Notes: generated by a model from the letters alone, not told the origin. 64,000 nt of DNA from [Phialemoniopsis] sp. UDSM-2020 (GCA_018873225.1 JAEILZ010000008.1:2852001-2916000), one strand, 5' to 3'. Counted from the first letter of the stretch, positions 1 through 12,301 are shown. Numbers and translations are program-made.

Positions 1-15
1 CCGAACTAATTTTAG

Positions 16-514
16 GAACCTCAGGATCGGCAAGTGCTTCCCTACCTAACCCAAAAGTCGAACAAGACAGCCTACGATATTCCGATCAAGGCAACCCTCA
101 CTGGTAAGCTGCGATCAATGTGAACACAAGCCTGTATTAGACTAACTTGGGCTAGCCGATGGGGAATCGCATCATATATCAGAGTGCAACTCCAATAATG
201 TGACATTCTCGCTGGCTCAGCTGGTCGCCCATCACACCCGGGGCGGGTGTCCTCTGAAGAGCGGAGACTTGATTGGGACAGGAACATTGTCTGGCAAGGC
301 GTTCCTGCAGCGAGGATGTCTTCTGGAAATGACAGAGTACGGAAAGAAGTCCTTCGACCTTGATTCTGTAACATCGTCCAAAAGATTGACGAGGACCTTC
401 CTAAAGGACGGTGACATTGTGGAGTTTACCGCTCAGGTCAAAGGCACAGACGGGCTTGGAAATGTCGGGTTTGGTTCCTGCAGGGGTCAAGTCCTTCCCT
501 GCCCTTATATATGA
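16..514 (+). CDS. Fumarylacetoacetase, C-terminal part (gene runs off the left edge)
   Basis: These are the last 148 residues of a fumarylacetoacetate hydrolase, the final enzyme of tyrosine and phenylalanine breakdown, which cleaves fumarylacetoacetate to fumarate and acetoacetate. Two exons are visible: 16-103, after an intron ending in TTTAG, and 156-514. A 52-bp GTAAGC...TAG intron separates them, and the codon GCC (Ala) is split across it. The family signature is clear: LAQLVAHHTRGGCPLKSGDL followed by IGTGTLSG, then the closing GFGSCRGQVLP. Upstream exons, including the catalytic His and metal ligands, lie outside the window, so integrity cannot be judged. The family is certain; the first visible exon limit is less so. 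Confidence 0.88.
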
Positions 515-644
515 GATCAACTACTACGCTCCATCCCACCAATACTCCAGTATTTCCTCCAAAGTCCCAGATAGAATTCCTCACAGTGACTAGTTCATTA
601 GATACATATGGCGCGTAAGTCACTGAGTGAATCATAGCGGAGAG

Positions 645-3186
645 CTACCGGTAGATTGTCAGCACTTCTTGTTGGTGTTGTTGATCACTAGTCCCCCGAG
701 GAAGCAAAGTCTCGATCCCATTTGACCACCAGAAAGGCGGGATAATTGGCTGCTCCGCCGAACCTTCGTACTTCTCGATGGCACTCTCGAGGAGTGACTT
801 ACTACCGTTTCTGTCAACCGTCTTCATCTCGTCCAGAAACTCGTCAATGAAGGCGCCGTCGCACAAGCCCAACACCTCCAAATCTTCTGCGCCCAATGTA
901 CTTCCTTTGGGCTGCTCGTTAGACTTGATAGTGATGTTTGCGAGCGCGCACCTTTGACGCATCCAGCCCAAGGCACGCGATGCCGTTATGGAAATACGAG
1001 ACTGTATGGTCAGGGCGGAAGTTACTACTGAGGCCATTACCTGTGCCGCAGTCTGACTTATTTGCCCTGTCTCGTATAGTAGCAAGATAGCTTTATTCGT
1101 GCGCCAGAGTACCTCGATCAAGCTTGTCGGAGTTGGGTCCTGCAACAATATGCTCCCGTAGCTTAGGTCCTCTCCCGATAACCTATCGTGGTTCAGGGCT
1201 AGGCTCAAAGCGTTCACGACTGATGTGCAGGCAAACAATCGAGAGAATCTGTGATCTTTCAGTGTGTCTGGAAAGGTGTCGAGTGCATCGAGGGCATCTG
1301 CCAAGGCTAGAGTGCCTAGATGATACTGGGAGACTATCAGGGCTGTATGCTGTTAGCTGAGGCTCGGCCGAGTAAGGAAATCAACAGTCTTGCTAGGCGA
1401 CATACTATAGTTCAGTCGACTGGCAGTCCGTAATAGCGAATAGTCTCTCGCACAGATATTCAGTAAAGGGCCCAACGTGTCGTGAAAACGATCGGAGTGG
1501 TCGACCAGTCTTTGGGCCCCGACATTAGCCGAAGATGCCTCGTTACTTCTGTTTTCATCTCGAAATTGAGTCACCAGACCCATGAACATTGTTTTGCAGG
1601 CCAGTGCATGTTCTAGCACAATATCAACAACGCTTGGGTCGAGGGGCAGCGGCGACGGGTGAAGGGCCCGAAAGGAGTGATCAAAGATGACGTTCCGCTG
1701 GCAGATCAGGTCCCAAGCTTTCGTGTGATCCAGACGGCGGCAAAGCTTCATACTCCGATCCTGCTGTACTAGAGACCTTGTACAGTCGGTGATGATGCCA
1801 AGCCAGAATATTGAATTTCTGATGTAGCCGAGCTTCTCATTCTCATTTGTCGACGGATTTGACGGAGATGTCTGGGCTGGCGACGGACCCTCGTCATCGG
1901 GAGGCTCCACGGTGGTGAATTCGGACAACGAATGCGCCCTCTGATGCTTCTGCGCGGGCATTGCCATGTAGTCCATATGAGACATCGCAATCTCGGAGCA
2001 GAGGTGAAGGAACCCGCCATCCTGGCTATTCTCTGGCATCTCGGTCAAAGTGAAGAGCAAGAGAGCGAGAATGGAGCGATAACTCGGCCGTGTAATGGCG
2101 GCGTACATGGATTTGCGGGCTTGCCACCAGAAGTGATCGCGGACGTCTTGTTCCATCTCGCGTGCCCTCTGTTCTGTGATTCCTCGTGTCTTCTGGAACG
2201 CAGTACTGAAGGAAACCCTTGTGGCTGCATAGCCATATACAGCGTGACGCAAGGCTTCGTTCAGAGATCTATCGTGATCGGCATGCTTGGAGGTGTGCCA
2301 AGATGAGATGTCTTGCTGTTGAGGCCGCGCTGCTTCAGGCTCGAGTTCCGCAAGAATCCAGTCAGCTTCGAGAAATATTCGCGACATCAGAGGTATGGTT
2401 CGCTAGAAAAATGACGAGGTCGAGATCAGTCAACGCCTTCTGATGTGAAAGTGTCACTGCTCCATATTCCGAATTTGGAAGGAGAGCAAGGGAGAGACGG
2501 ACGCAATATCTAGCCCTGCTTGCACATAGCCAGACATTGGGAGGTACTGGGGGATAACTTACCACGGAGGTGTTGAGAAAGGGGTTGCAGCTGGTACTGA
2601 GCCACAAGGCAGTACGCGAATCCCAGATGGAAACGAACACATCCCAGAGGAGATTATGGAGATGTAGCTTTTGTTTGCGTCGACTTGCAAGGTGCTCCAC
2701 TTCGGCGTTGGACAGCGATAGGGACGATGTCAACGGGGTCGGAGTGCTGGCAAGATTACAATGGCCATTGCAATGGCTCGAGAATCGGGCGCCAGGTGAC
2801 GTTGTGGTCCCAGAGTTGCCCGGGATGGAATTGTCGTCCTCAGTAATATCGACACCGACGTCTTCAAGGCTGCTGTTGACCAAACACACATCAGTGTTAT
2901 TGTCCCCAAGACCGCTATCCCGATCGTCGTCGTCTTCATCATGGCCGCAACCAAGATCAGCATCATGGCAACGCACAGTGGCGAGTACATCAGCATTAGC
3001 TGAAGCAGAAGTCGCATTGACACCGCCAGCAGCAGAGATGTTGGACTTCCTGCGGGATGATGCGCTTCGGCAATGTTTGCCCCGCCTTCTACAGTTCGTA
3101 CATGAGCTCGGCCTCCTGAGAACAGAGTCACATCCGATCCGGGATATGCGGCAGGGCTCGCAGCTGGTATTATAGCGACGACTCAT
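645..3186 (-). CDS. Zn(II)2Cys6 transcription factor, divergent from the amidohydrolase
   Basis: Predicted 772-residue nuclear regulator in three exons: 2563-3186, 1406-2402 and 645-1342. The introns are 2403-2562 (GTAAGT...CTAG) and 1343-1405 (GTATGT...CAG); splicing restores one frame through ...NTSV|RTIPLMSRIFLEADW and LNY|TLIVSQYHLGTLAL. The binuclear zinc cluster is at the N-terminus, Cys 9, 12, 19, 29, 32 and 39 (C-x2-C-x6-C-x9-C-x2-C-x6-C). It lacks the usual lysine-rich loop, having RISRIG instead. An Asp/Glu-rich stretch (HDEDDDDRD) and low-complexity sequence follow. The central helical part, with DVFVSIWDSRTALWL and ADWILAELE, looks like the middle region of fungal C6 regulators. 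The start is the Met just before the zinc cluster; the frame stays open upstream but lacks zinc-cluster sequence. Head-to-head arrangement with the amidohydrolase suggests, without proving, that it regulates that gene. Confidence 0.85.
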
Positions 3187-3676
3187 TGTTTCGGGACCCA
3201 GTTCACAACGGGGAGGCAATGTCCAGATTGTCTCTAATGTCAGTGCCAATTGAATGAGCAAATGCACAGCAACAAGGCCGATACAGATCGCCCCGGGGAT
3301 GACGACGGACGCTTGATGGTGCGGAGGGATCCCCAGATACCCCACACAGGATTCGTTGGTGAAGCTGGCGAACCTAACAACCGGACTACGAGTTATTTGG
3401 TTAGTCTCAGTCACGCACAAGATCACATGAGCGGAGTTCCATTTCCCCAGACTTACCAGGTACCCATTCCTGGGGATCAAGGAGCTAGAGCATGATGTAG
3501 GAAGGGTGGGACACTGGGTAGGAGAAATGTTGGATTGCGCTGGCCTCTCATCATTGTTCGTGAACTCTTTCCTATAAAAGAGGCCGGGAAACACCTTCAT
3601 CCCCATCCCTTTTCCTCAACATCACAGAAGCCATCCATCATTACAGACACAGACAAGGAGCAAGGGAACTGCAACA
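3187..3676. promoter_or_regulatory. Divergent promoter between the Zn2Cys6 regulator and the amidohydrolase
   Basis: A 490-bp head-to-head intergenic region. It holds a TATA box for the rightward gene and CT/CA-rich sequence just before its ATG. No repeated CGG palindrome was found by eye. Confidence 0.5.
3573..3580 (+). promoter_or_regulatory. TATA box of the amidohydrolase gene
   Basis: TATAAAAG lies 97 bp upstream of the ATG at 3677. It is followed by a pyrimidine-rich leader (CCCATCCCTTTTCCTC), a common arrangement in ascomycete promoters. Confidence 0.5.
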
Positions 3677-5107
3677 ATGGCCAACAGCTATCTGATCAAG
3701 GGTGGCACAGTTGTCTCTATCGACCCTTCCATTGGCAACCTGGCCAACTGCGACGTCCTCGTCGAGAATGGAGTCATCACGGCCGTAGGCAAGGGATTGT
3801 CCGCCCCGGGTATCCCCATCATCGATGCGGCCGACTGCATCGTCTCGCCCGGCTTCGTTGATACTCATCGGCATGCATGGGAATCGCAGCTCAAGAATGT
3901 CACCTCTAATATGATGCTGCACGACTACTTTCTTCATATCCGGAGCATCTTGGGCTCCTGCTATACGGCCCAGGACGCATACATTGGAGAATTGATGGGT
4001 GCACTTGAGTCTATCGACGCAGGCATTACCTGTATGGTCGACCATTCACACATCATGAACTCGCCTGAACATGCGGACGCTGCTATCAGAGCTCTTAAGG
4101 AGTCTCACATGCGGGCAACCTTTTGTTACGGTCTATATGTCAACCCATACTGGGAGGGGGTTGCGCCTGAAACCGTGACACTTGCTTCGACTACAGAACC
4201 GGACTGGAGGCGTGCAGACGCAAAGCGGGTTCGGGAGCAGCACTTTAGCGTTGAGAACGGCCCGACTGACCTTGTACGATTCGGGTTCGCGCCTACGGAG
4301 GTCGAACGGACGCATCATGCCCAGTCTGTCGAGGAGGTCGAATACGGACGAAGCCTCGGCGCTGCCATCATCACTGGCCATATTGCTATGGGAAGAGTCG
4401 ACAGTGGGTACCACTTTGTCCGGACCTTGGGCGAGAAGAAGCTTCTTGGGCCAGACTTGCTATTTAGTCACGCTGCTGCTCTTGAGGAAGACGAGTTACT
4501 CATGGCCAAGGACAACGGTGTCGGTCTCTCTATCACACCAGATACAGAGCTGCAGATGGCCATGGGCCCGCTCCTAAGCTTCAGGGCCGAGGAACACGGG
4601 TGCAAACACGGCCTAGGAATAGACGTGGCTTGTAACAACCCTGTGGATATGTTTCAGCAAATGCGCTTGTTACTACAATCTGCTCGAAACTCAAAGCACC
4701 TCGAGCCGGACCGCAAACCCACCGAAATGCCATATATGTGTGAGGAAGTTTTACGCTTTGCGACCATGGGTGGTGCCGAGTCCGTCGGGCTCAAGGATGT
4801 GATCGGAAGTATCACACCTGGCAAGAGAGCAGACCTGATCCTCACCAAGGCCACCTCGATGCGTCTCACGCCCGTACACGACCCCGTCGCCGCGTTGGTC
4901 TTGTATGCTAATACTTCTGATATCGATACCGTACTTATTGATGGAAGGGTCGTCAAGAAGGACGGAAAGTTCACAGAGTTTGATTGGAGCACTCTTAGGG
5001 AAGACGTGCTCAAGTCTTCTCAAGCGATCATGGACCGGTCCAAGGCCGCGCCTGTGGACGAGATGAGGGCGGCCATTGCTGGTCTGACGAAGGATGAGAC
5101 CTTCTGA
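3677..5107 (+). CDS. Amidohydrolase of the cytosine deaminase / chlorohydrolase (AtzA/TrzN-like) family
   Basis: Intronless, 476 residues, normal length for the family. These cytosolic metal enzymes remove amino, amido or chloro groups from heterocycles such as guanine, cytosine or triazines. The N-terminal small beta domain (LIKGGTVVSIDP...) leads into the first metal-binding strand, VDTHRHAWE, with His64 and His66 as HxH. Later candidate ligands are His in GHIAMG, His in LFSHAAAL and Asp in GLGIDVACNN. The C-terminal composite domain ends with the typical SITPGKRADLIL and DTVLIDGRVVKKDGKF. The ATG has a good context (ACAATGGCC) and a TATA box about 100 bp upstream. The natural substrate cannot be told from sequence. 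Divergent orientation with a Zn2Cys6 gene suggests a small substrate-induced catabolic module. Confidence 0.88.
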   Translation: MANSYLIKGGTVVSIDPSIGNLANCDVLVENGVITAVGKGLSAPGIPIIDAADCIVSPGFVDTHRHAWESQLKNVTSNMMLHDYFLHIRSILGSCYTAQDAYIGELMGALESIDAGITCMVDHSHIMNSPEHADAAIRALKESHMRATFCYGLYVNPYWEGVAPETVTLASTTEPDWRRADAKRVREQHFSVENGPTDLVRFGFAPTEVERTHHAQSVEEVEYGRSLGAAIITGHIAMGRVDSGYHFVRTLGEKKLLGPDLLFSHAAALEEDELLMAKDNGVGLSITPDTELQMAMGPLLSFRAEEHGCKHGLGIDVACNNPVDMFQQMRLLLQSARNSKHLEPDRKPTEMPYMCEEVLRFATMGGAESVGLKDVIGSITPGKRADLILTKATSMRLTPVHDPVAALVLYANTSDIDTVLIDGRVVKKDGKFTEFDWSTLREDVLKSSQAIMDRSKAAPVDEMRAAIAGLTKDETF

Positions 5108-8100
5108 AGGGCGAAGCCGAGGATTTTACAGAGGAGAACTTCAAGTGGCGTCAGGTAGAATGATTGAATGTACCTCATTACAATTGATAGCTTTTGGAAA
5201 CCCATCATCAAGGTCCTGGCCATGGCGACTTGAATTCTGAGCAATGCTGATCAATGAACAACCTGGTCGAGTGCAAGAGCTTCTCGATTGTTCCCTCCTC
5301 GTGCGCGAAATTCAGACATGTAAATCGACATCGACGAATCCATAAGCCTTAGTTCAGGTAGTGAAAGTAGATGATTTCTCTTAGTTCATCTGCTCCAATC
5401 CGTGTCACGAAATACATGGAGCGAGCTCAGCAACTCAACACTCAAAATGTTCGGATCCATAGACGCCGTTAAGTTTAGAGGACTTCGTTAAATCATCTCC
5501 TGTCTGACTTCTGATCATCACGGAGGGATTGCTCTTCTCAAATTGCCGCACCAGGCAAATCTCTCTCGTCCCCTCGAAATTTCCATTGCTGCAAATACTT
5601 ACCCTCATTTGGATTGATGTACGGGTTGTTCCAACGGATTGATGCAACGCACCTGACCCTATTTTTTGCCGGAGCCGCCGTTCAAAATACCAAGGCACAG
5701 TTGGGTTGAGATGTTCTTCCGTTGACATGCTACTTCAGTAACCTTCCCTTTGAGGTGTCGTTCGTTCCAACAGTTCCATATCAAAATCCTAGGGAGACGC
5801 TTCGGTCATCCCCCCAACCTACACCAGCCACATGTATGTTGGACCCTTCTTTGGTCTTGAAAAAAGCAATATGGCTTTCCTTCCGGAGCATGGCATACTG
5901 AATGAACATCGTATTCCGGGTCGTGTGTAGATCAAGTGCTATCAGAGCTTGTAGACTAGCAGTCGCAGGGGAAGGACAGTATTGATGGCACAACGGTATG
6001 AGTCGTGAGTGAATGAAGTCGGAACGCGACGGATTAGGATCACTGACGATTGAGCGATGGCATCGGAATTTGTTCTTAACAACGGCTTGATGAACTGGCT
6101 CGGAGAGGTCACTACTCTGCCTGAGTCAGCGTATTGAATCTTGATAAATGATACAGCGGGATCGTCTAGTCTTTTCCCTGTCCTCGTCTTCTCATTTGGT
6201 GTTTCATCCTGTTAGGACCTCCCTTAGACCTGAACAGGGCACATGGCATATTTCGCCTCGAAGCATCGCCGTGTGCAAATGACAATGAGACATGCTAAAC
6301 GAGAGCGATGGATTTGTTGAGGGAGAGGTACCAGAGGAACGGATGGCATAGCCCAGCCCTGAAAGGGGCACAAAACAATATGCACTTCGCTTTCTAGGAT
6401 TGTGTGATACTGGTCAAGTTTGAGTGCTGGCAGGAAGATCCTCCACGTTGTACGGGCCAAATAGGCCCGCTTGCGGCTCTCTCAAGGACTCCATTGGTCC
6501 CGAATGGGATGGTGGGTTTCTCGAACCCGACAGTATGGCTACGCATTCCCTCGTCCCATCGTGTCCTCCTTCAGGTGGTCGCTCTCGCGGCTCTGATAGT
6601 GCACATCAATACCCAGGGGTGCACTGCATCCTACCTAACCGCGGCCGTCACCATCCACATGTCGGACGTGCATCGGTCGGTAACGACACAGGAGATAGGC
6701 CGCACGCGCATGCAGCGAAGCTGAGAGCATCGTCTTAGACGCTACCCACGTGATGGATGGGACCCGAACTACTCCCCGGGTCACCGGCATGGCACATGGA
6801 CCAAGTGGTCGGGCGGGGGTCGGGGCCCAGGCGCCATGCAACCGGCCCTGCCCCAGAAGGGGCGCCTGCTTGCTTGCTCTTATCTGCACTGCGGGATACA
6901 ACCTTGTCAAAAGGCAAGACAACGCGAAGCTACATGTACATGCAGGGTGGAGGGTCAGGCTCCTCCATATCGTCGCCCGTTCCAGCGGGGCCTTCTAGCC
7001 TCCCTGGGACCAAGTGTCAAAATCTCGTCTGGGCATCTGGGACCGGTATGCTGATACAGTCACTCGATTTCTCATTCCGAGATCATGGATTCAGTACAGC
7101 GGACTTCAGCTCCAAGGTTTGGACATTTCACCATGTGTTATGTATGTACGGCACATCAAGCTGACGGCATGGGCCTGCAGATTGCGGGCGTCAATGCATC
7201 TCACTGCTTTTGATGAAGTGATATTAAATTAAAAAGTCCCAGCCCGTACTGACGGCTAATACCGGCAGACCCCCGGACCTGGGTGGTGTGCCCAGGCCCT
7301 CGGAACTTTCTTGTTTGGGATTCCGAGTGGAACCCCATGTGAGTTGGAGAAACCTGTACCTATCTGCATGCAGTGCTACAAAGGACAGCTGGATGGAAAA
7401 ACGAATCACAAAAGCGTTTGCATCGTGAAAGAAGATGATCTGATCGTGATGTGCGTAAGGGGGGCAAACACTGGACACAAATGGCGCCTAGACGCACTCA
7501 CAGACGTTATCACGTTGAGCTGGGGGGAAACAAACGCCGAGGCGATAGGGTATGGCATGGTAAATGTGCTGATGTAGCCATGGATGCTACCTCGTGGACT
7601 CGAGAGCAACAGCTGGCATCTCATTGGTTTGGGGGTCCGTGGGCACTCCCTGCTACCAGGGTAACGTGGGCGAGACGGAAGAGATCCAGTGGGATGGGGT
7701 GACAGGGGTGCTGATTTGGGTGACAATGAAATCTGCAGTACCGAGGGACAGCAAGAAGAAGAGTCGGTTTTGGGTCTCAAAGCCCGCGCGATAGAGGAAC
7801 AGGTGTGCAGAGAAATTGGGAGGGAAATGGTAAAAAAAGATGCGTGGGCAGCAGTTCAGCTAAGTAACGTTCCGGCGGTAGAGCGCCTCGTTTGGGATTT
7901 TGACAAGTGCTGCCGACCCCGTCGTCTCACCTCAGCCTCTCGATCTCGGGTGCCATGCCAGGAAGGGTTAGAGACGGACAGCTGATGTGCCATCAGATCG
8001 TGTGCAATCAAAATGACAAGGGATGGCAGCTGCTCAAAGCTTACCAGATGCTAGCAACCGTAGCTAGCGCGATGATGGCATTTCTACAGCGAAAAGATCA

Positions 8101-9536
8101 CTAGCGAGCAAAATACGGATTTCTCTCCTTTGCCCTCGATTGGGGACCCGAGTACTCGTCTCTACGCATTGTCTGGGGTGAACAACGAGGGGATTGAAAT
8201 GGGAAAAAGGAGGGGAGGGTCCCAAAAGGCGTTATATCGGCGGCTCACATGCTGAGCGTGTCCACTCTGGCCACCAAGACAGACGCGAGCACCAAAGATA
8301 ACGTTCCTAGCGCGCCCTAGCAGCTCTAGCATTCTCCGCATTTCTTTTGATAGCATGCACAGTGGGTTTGCGTTTCGAAATGGGGGACCCGTGGACGGCG
8401 TTAGCGCCTCTCCCACCCCTTTCCCGGAGAGATGTCTTGGCTCGGTCCAGTGTCTTTCTTTGCTTGTGCTGCTTGTCTTGATGTCCCGCTTGCGCCTGCC
8501 TTGCCTTGCCCGTTATTTCAGTGTCGCGTGGCGTGTCAGCAAAGAAGGAAGTCACTGATCCTTCTCGGATTGCCGTCCGCGCCCCCTCGTAAGACTCCGT
8601 CAATTGATGATTGCCATTTCTGTGGCTCGTGACTGGTGAACTCGGTCCCCCAACGGTCTGCCGAGCTAGCGAGCGATCCGGTAGGTGGTTTGTGGTGTGG
8701 CCAAGGTCAGATCTGTCCACCCGGCCGCCGAAGAGGTCCCGTGCAGGGCCAATGAAGGTCGAGGACTCGAGGAGCAAAGATGTGGGATTGCCCATCATCT
8801 CGTAAAGTACTTGCCCAAAGCTGGCAATGCTGCTTGGCTGGCTGGCTCTTCCCCAAAGTCGTGCGCACAGTCAGGCCAGCCAAGTCCCAAAAATCCCCAA
8901 TCACCATTCATCACCCCCCGCATTGGCCGCCTCCCGCTTTCCCAGCGCAGGCGCGCCCAGGCTATCCCGCATTCGACCTGGTCGCCATGTAACGTCACAT
9001 ACTTTCCATCGACAGAGCAAAGTGCACAGCTGGTCGCGTGAAAGGGGGGAATTGCCCCAGTCGCGCTTGCTTCATGGACTGCCGTTTGTCTGCCCGCAAT
9101 TTCTCACCACCACACCGATCAATCCCCATTCATCCCCCATCCGTGGACTGCATCCAAAAAAGCGTATCCGGGCTATCTTGTTCTATCTCGGACCCAATTC
9201 TTCTCATATCTCGTTCGTCCAGCTGCCCTCTTTTCCCCTTGCCCACCACTACCAATACCACCCCTGGTTGCACGTAGTAATGGGTACCACCAAGCCTGCG
9301 ACAAGACCCCTGTGTTCACGTTGAAAGGAGCCCCATCCATCCAATCCCTTTCCCCATCCTTGCAGCGTCGCGACATCGCAGTCCAGTCCAGAAGCCCAAT
9401 TTCCCCAGTTTTCCTGCACCAGAGCGAGTGTGTGTGCCTGGTTGGGTGTGTCATTTGGGTGTCTGCGTGTTGCCCTTTGGGGCAGAGAGGGGACCTGAAG
9501 AAGCTCGGAGCAACCTTACGATAGCAACCTACCCTG

Positions 9537-9556
9537 CCAGCCAGCCAGCCAGCCAG
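9537..9556 (+). repeat. (CCAG)5 microsatellite
   Basis: Five perfect tandem CCAG units, about 380 bp upstream of the ATG of the UNC93-like gene. A related CAAG unit follows directly. Confidence 0.9.
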
Positions 9557-9874
9557 CAAGCTACCCTACCGGAACCCTGCATCGTCGCGATCTGGTGATT
9601 GGGGTAAGGCGAAAAGAAAAAAAAGTGACTGCGGTTTGTGCTGCTCACTTTAGATTAATACCACCTCCCCGTAATCTTTATTTATCTCAAACCTTGAAAT
9701 AGGGACGGGATCTACCTCTTTTTCTGACCCTCTCTCTTTTTTCTCTTCTCCAACCCTTCCCGCCAGACTGGTTCAGCTTCCCCTCGCCAAAGCAGCAGGA
9801 CAAAAATAACAAAGCCAACACTCACCATCGCGCTTCGCAACCGCTTTGGACTGTCGTGTCAACCGAACAAGGGG

Positions 9875-9882
9875 TATATAAG
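9875..9882 (+). promoter_or_regulatory. TATA box of the UNC93-like gene
   Basis: TATATAAG sits 54 bp upstream of the ATG at 9936, in a strongly pyrimidine-rich upstream region (repeated CTCTCTTTTTTCTC tracts at 9718-9750). This suggests a well-expressed gene. Confidence 0.55.
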
Positions 9883-9935
9883 GGCACCAACCGCACAAAG
9901 CCAATCCGGCATCGCAACACCGCGTCGCATCCGCC

Positions 9936-11574
9936 ATGTCTGCGAAGGATCCCGTCGCCACGGAATCGGCGGCCCCCGCCGCGCCTGCTCATGATGAGCA
10001 CGAGGTCCCGACCACGGTCGACCTGCCCCGCGGCTGGAAGTACAAGACCGTCAGCATCTTTGGCAAGCGCATCTGGTACGCCTCGCCGCACGTCCAGCTC
10101 ATCATGGTCGCTTTCGTCTGCTTCATGTGCCCCGGCATGTTCAACGCCCTGACCGGCATGGGCGGCGGTGGCAAGGCCGACCACACCCTCGCTGACAACA
10201 TGGTAAGTCACTCTCACGATGACAACCTGCGATGAGATGTGAAGAAATCAATTGCTCACGACTGACACTAAAATTAGAACACTGCTCTGTACGCCACTTT
10301 CGCTGTCTTCGGCTTCTTTGGCGGTACCTTTATCAACAAGCTCGGCGTCAAGTACACCCTCGCCTTTGGTGGTATCGGCTACGGCATCTACGCCATCTCC
10401 CTGCTCGTCTCGGTCCACAAGGAGGTCCCCGGCTTCAACATCTTTGCCGGTGTCTTCCTCGGTCTCTGCGCCGGTCTGCTGTGGACCGCCCAGGGCACCA
10501 TCATGGTCTCGTACCCCAACGAGAACATGAAGGGCCACTTCTTCGCCATCTTCTGGGCCATCTTCAACATGGGCGCCGTCATTGGCTCCCTCATCCTGCT
10601 CGGCCAGAACATCGACGTCACCGCCAACGCCACCGTCGGCGACGGCACCTACATTGGCTTTATCGTCCTCATGTTCCTCGGCGCCGTCATCGCCATGCTG
10701 CTTTGCAACGCCGACGACATCGTCCGTGACGACGGCACCCGCGTCATCCTCAAGAAGAACCCGACCTGGCAATCCGAGATCTACGGCCTGTGGGAGACGC
10801 TCCGCTTCGAGCCTTTTGTCATTCTCCTCTTCCCCATGTTCTTCTCGTCCAACTGGTTCTACGTTTACCAGTTCAACGCGCTGAACGGCTCGTACTTCAA
10901 CACGCGCACCAAGGCCCTCAACTCGTGCCTGTACTGGACCATGCAGATTATCTCGGCCTGGATCTTTGGCTACCTGCTCGATCTTGAGAACATCCGCCGC
11001 ACCGTGCGCGCCAAGGTCCTCTACGTCGTCCTTTTCGTTCTGACCTTTGCCATCTGGGGCGGCGGCCACGTCGTCGAGCGCATGTACACCCGCGAGAGCA
11101 TCGCCCTCGACAGCTTCGTCGCCAAGGACTGGACCCACGACGGCTACGTCGGCCTCATGTTCCTGTACATGTTCTACGGCTTCTACGATGCTGCCTGGCA
11201 GGCGTCCATCTACTGGTATGTTTTCTTGTCTCTCCCCCACCAAACACAATGCATTTGCTGACTCTCCGACTAGGTACATGGGCTCCCTCTCCAACTCGGG
11301 CCGGCGCTCTGCCAACTTTGTCGGCTTCTACAAGGGCATCCAGTCGGTCGGCGCCGCCATCGTCAACAACCTCGACTCGCGCAAGCTGTCCTTCAAGGCC
11401 GAGTTCATTAGCAACTGGGTCCTGCTCGGCGCCTCGCTCGTCTTTGCCGCCCCCGTCATCTTCTACAAGATCAAGGACACCGTCCCCACCGAGGAGGACC
11501 TGCAGAACACGGGCGAGACCCTCGAGGACGTCCTGCCCGAGGGCCACCGCGAGAAGGTCGCCCTCGGCGCATAA
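9936..11574 (+). CDS. UNC93-like / DUF895 multi-pass membrane protein (MFS fold)
   Basis: Predicted 501-residue integral membrane protein in three exons: 9936-10202, 10278-11215 and 11274-11574. Both introns are clean: GTAAGT...TTAG after ADNM, and GTATGT...CTAG splitting the Trp of SIYW|YMGSLS. It has a short cytosolic N-terminus (MSAKDPVATES...), about eleven hydrophobic helices (for example ATFAVFGFFGGTF, IFAGVFLGLCAGLLW, VILLFPMFFSSNWFYVYQF) and an acidic C-terminal tail. The block FVCFMCPGMFNALTGMGGGG is characteristic of the fungal DUF895 family. Members are assumed to be transporters or channel regulators; substrates are unknown. Its codons are strongly C-ending, which explains the long antisense open frames and fits high expression. 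Confidence 0.85.
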
Positions 11575-12301
11575 ACGGAGCACGAAGAAAATTTGGATAC
11601 CCATTGCGCCTTTCAATTTGCATTTCTGTGTGTTTTATCTACGAAGCTTTTGCATGCATATGAAAGATTGAATGGGATACATGATGAGATGGGGGAATGT
11701 CTGTGGGGGGAAGAGGGGGATCTGCGAAGAGTAAGATGAGAAAGTGGCATCCACTGTCTACGGACCTTGGAACTTACGGACCTTGGAACTGGTGTCTAAA
11801 AAAGACTCTATTTTAATAACCTCTGGGATGTTGCGAGATGTTGCATCACCCACTAAAGCTATACCTTGTAGTTGGAAAGAGTAGTCCTGAATAATCTCTT
11901 GTTCTTCTCACGACGCGTCGCGACTGTAGTCCTTGAATTCCTTGTTTCTTGACGATGACAGGATCTCCACTTCCATCCCCTTGGCGCCTGGGGTTCAGCA
12001 CGCTTGATCAGCGTAAGCTTATCGTTCCAAGGGACCAGGAAGCTCGTGTCCACGCGGCGACCTGAGCGATCCAGGTCGGCGGGATCGTCATCCTTGTTTC
12101 TGACTGATGCTCCAAGGTGGAGGATGAAGGCGCAGTGCACTGCGTTGTTAATGTCTTTGCCTCGATACGATATCCGGAAACTCCAAGTCTCATCCACGAA
12201 TCTGGCTACAGAAGCCACATATCTCGTCATCGAACACGAGAGGAAAACCATTCGACTGATCGCACCACCACGTCTTACCAACCACGCCACGCCTCACAGC
12301 C
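11575..12301. other. Intergenic region, no gene seen
   Basis: About 730 bp. It contains a short direct repeat, ACGGACCTTGGAACT, at 11760-11789, probably in the 3' region of the UNC93-like gene. Small open frames here have no recognisable content. Confidence 0.4.

Larger units (their letters stand above)
5108..9935. other. 4.8-kb stretch without a supportable gene
   Basis: Open frames here are short, overlap on both strands, lack family motifs and cannot be joined by plausible introns. No tRNA was found. The last kilobase is pyrimidine-rich, carries a (CCAG)5 tract, and leads into the promoter of the membrane-protein gene at 9936. It could be a long regulatory region or hold a non-coding transcript; neither can be shown from sequence. 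Confidence 0.45.

Noticed and set aside
2570..3175. 201-codon open frame antisense to the zinc-cluster exon
   Set aside because: The opposite strand encodes a clear Zn2Cys6 domain in this interval.
6757..7164. 135-codon open frame on the plus strand
   Set aside because: Overlapped by several equally long frames in other phases; composition looks random.
8307..8798. 163-codon open frame on the minus strand in the gene-poor region
   Set aside because: Low-complexity Arg/Gly/Ala content, no homologous pattern and no neighbouring exon that fits.
10248..11315. 355-codon open frame antisense to the UNC93-like gene
   Set aside because: It mirrors a strongly biased, GC-rich coding strand and has low-complexity Glu/Asp/Val composition with no motif.
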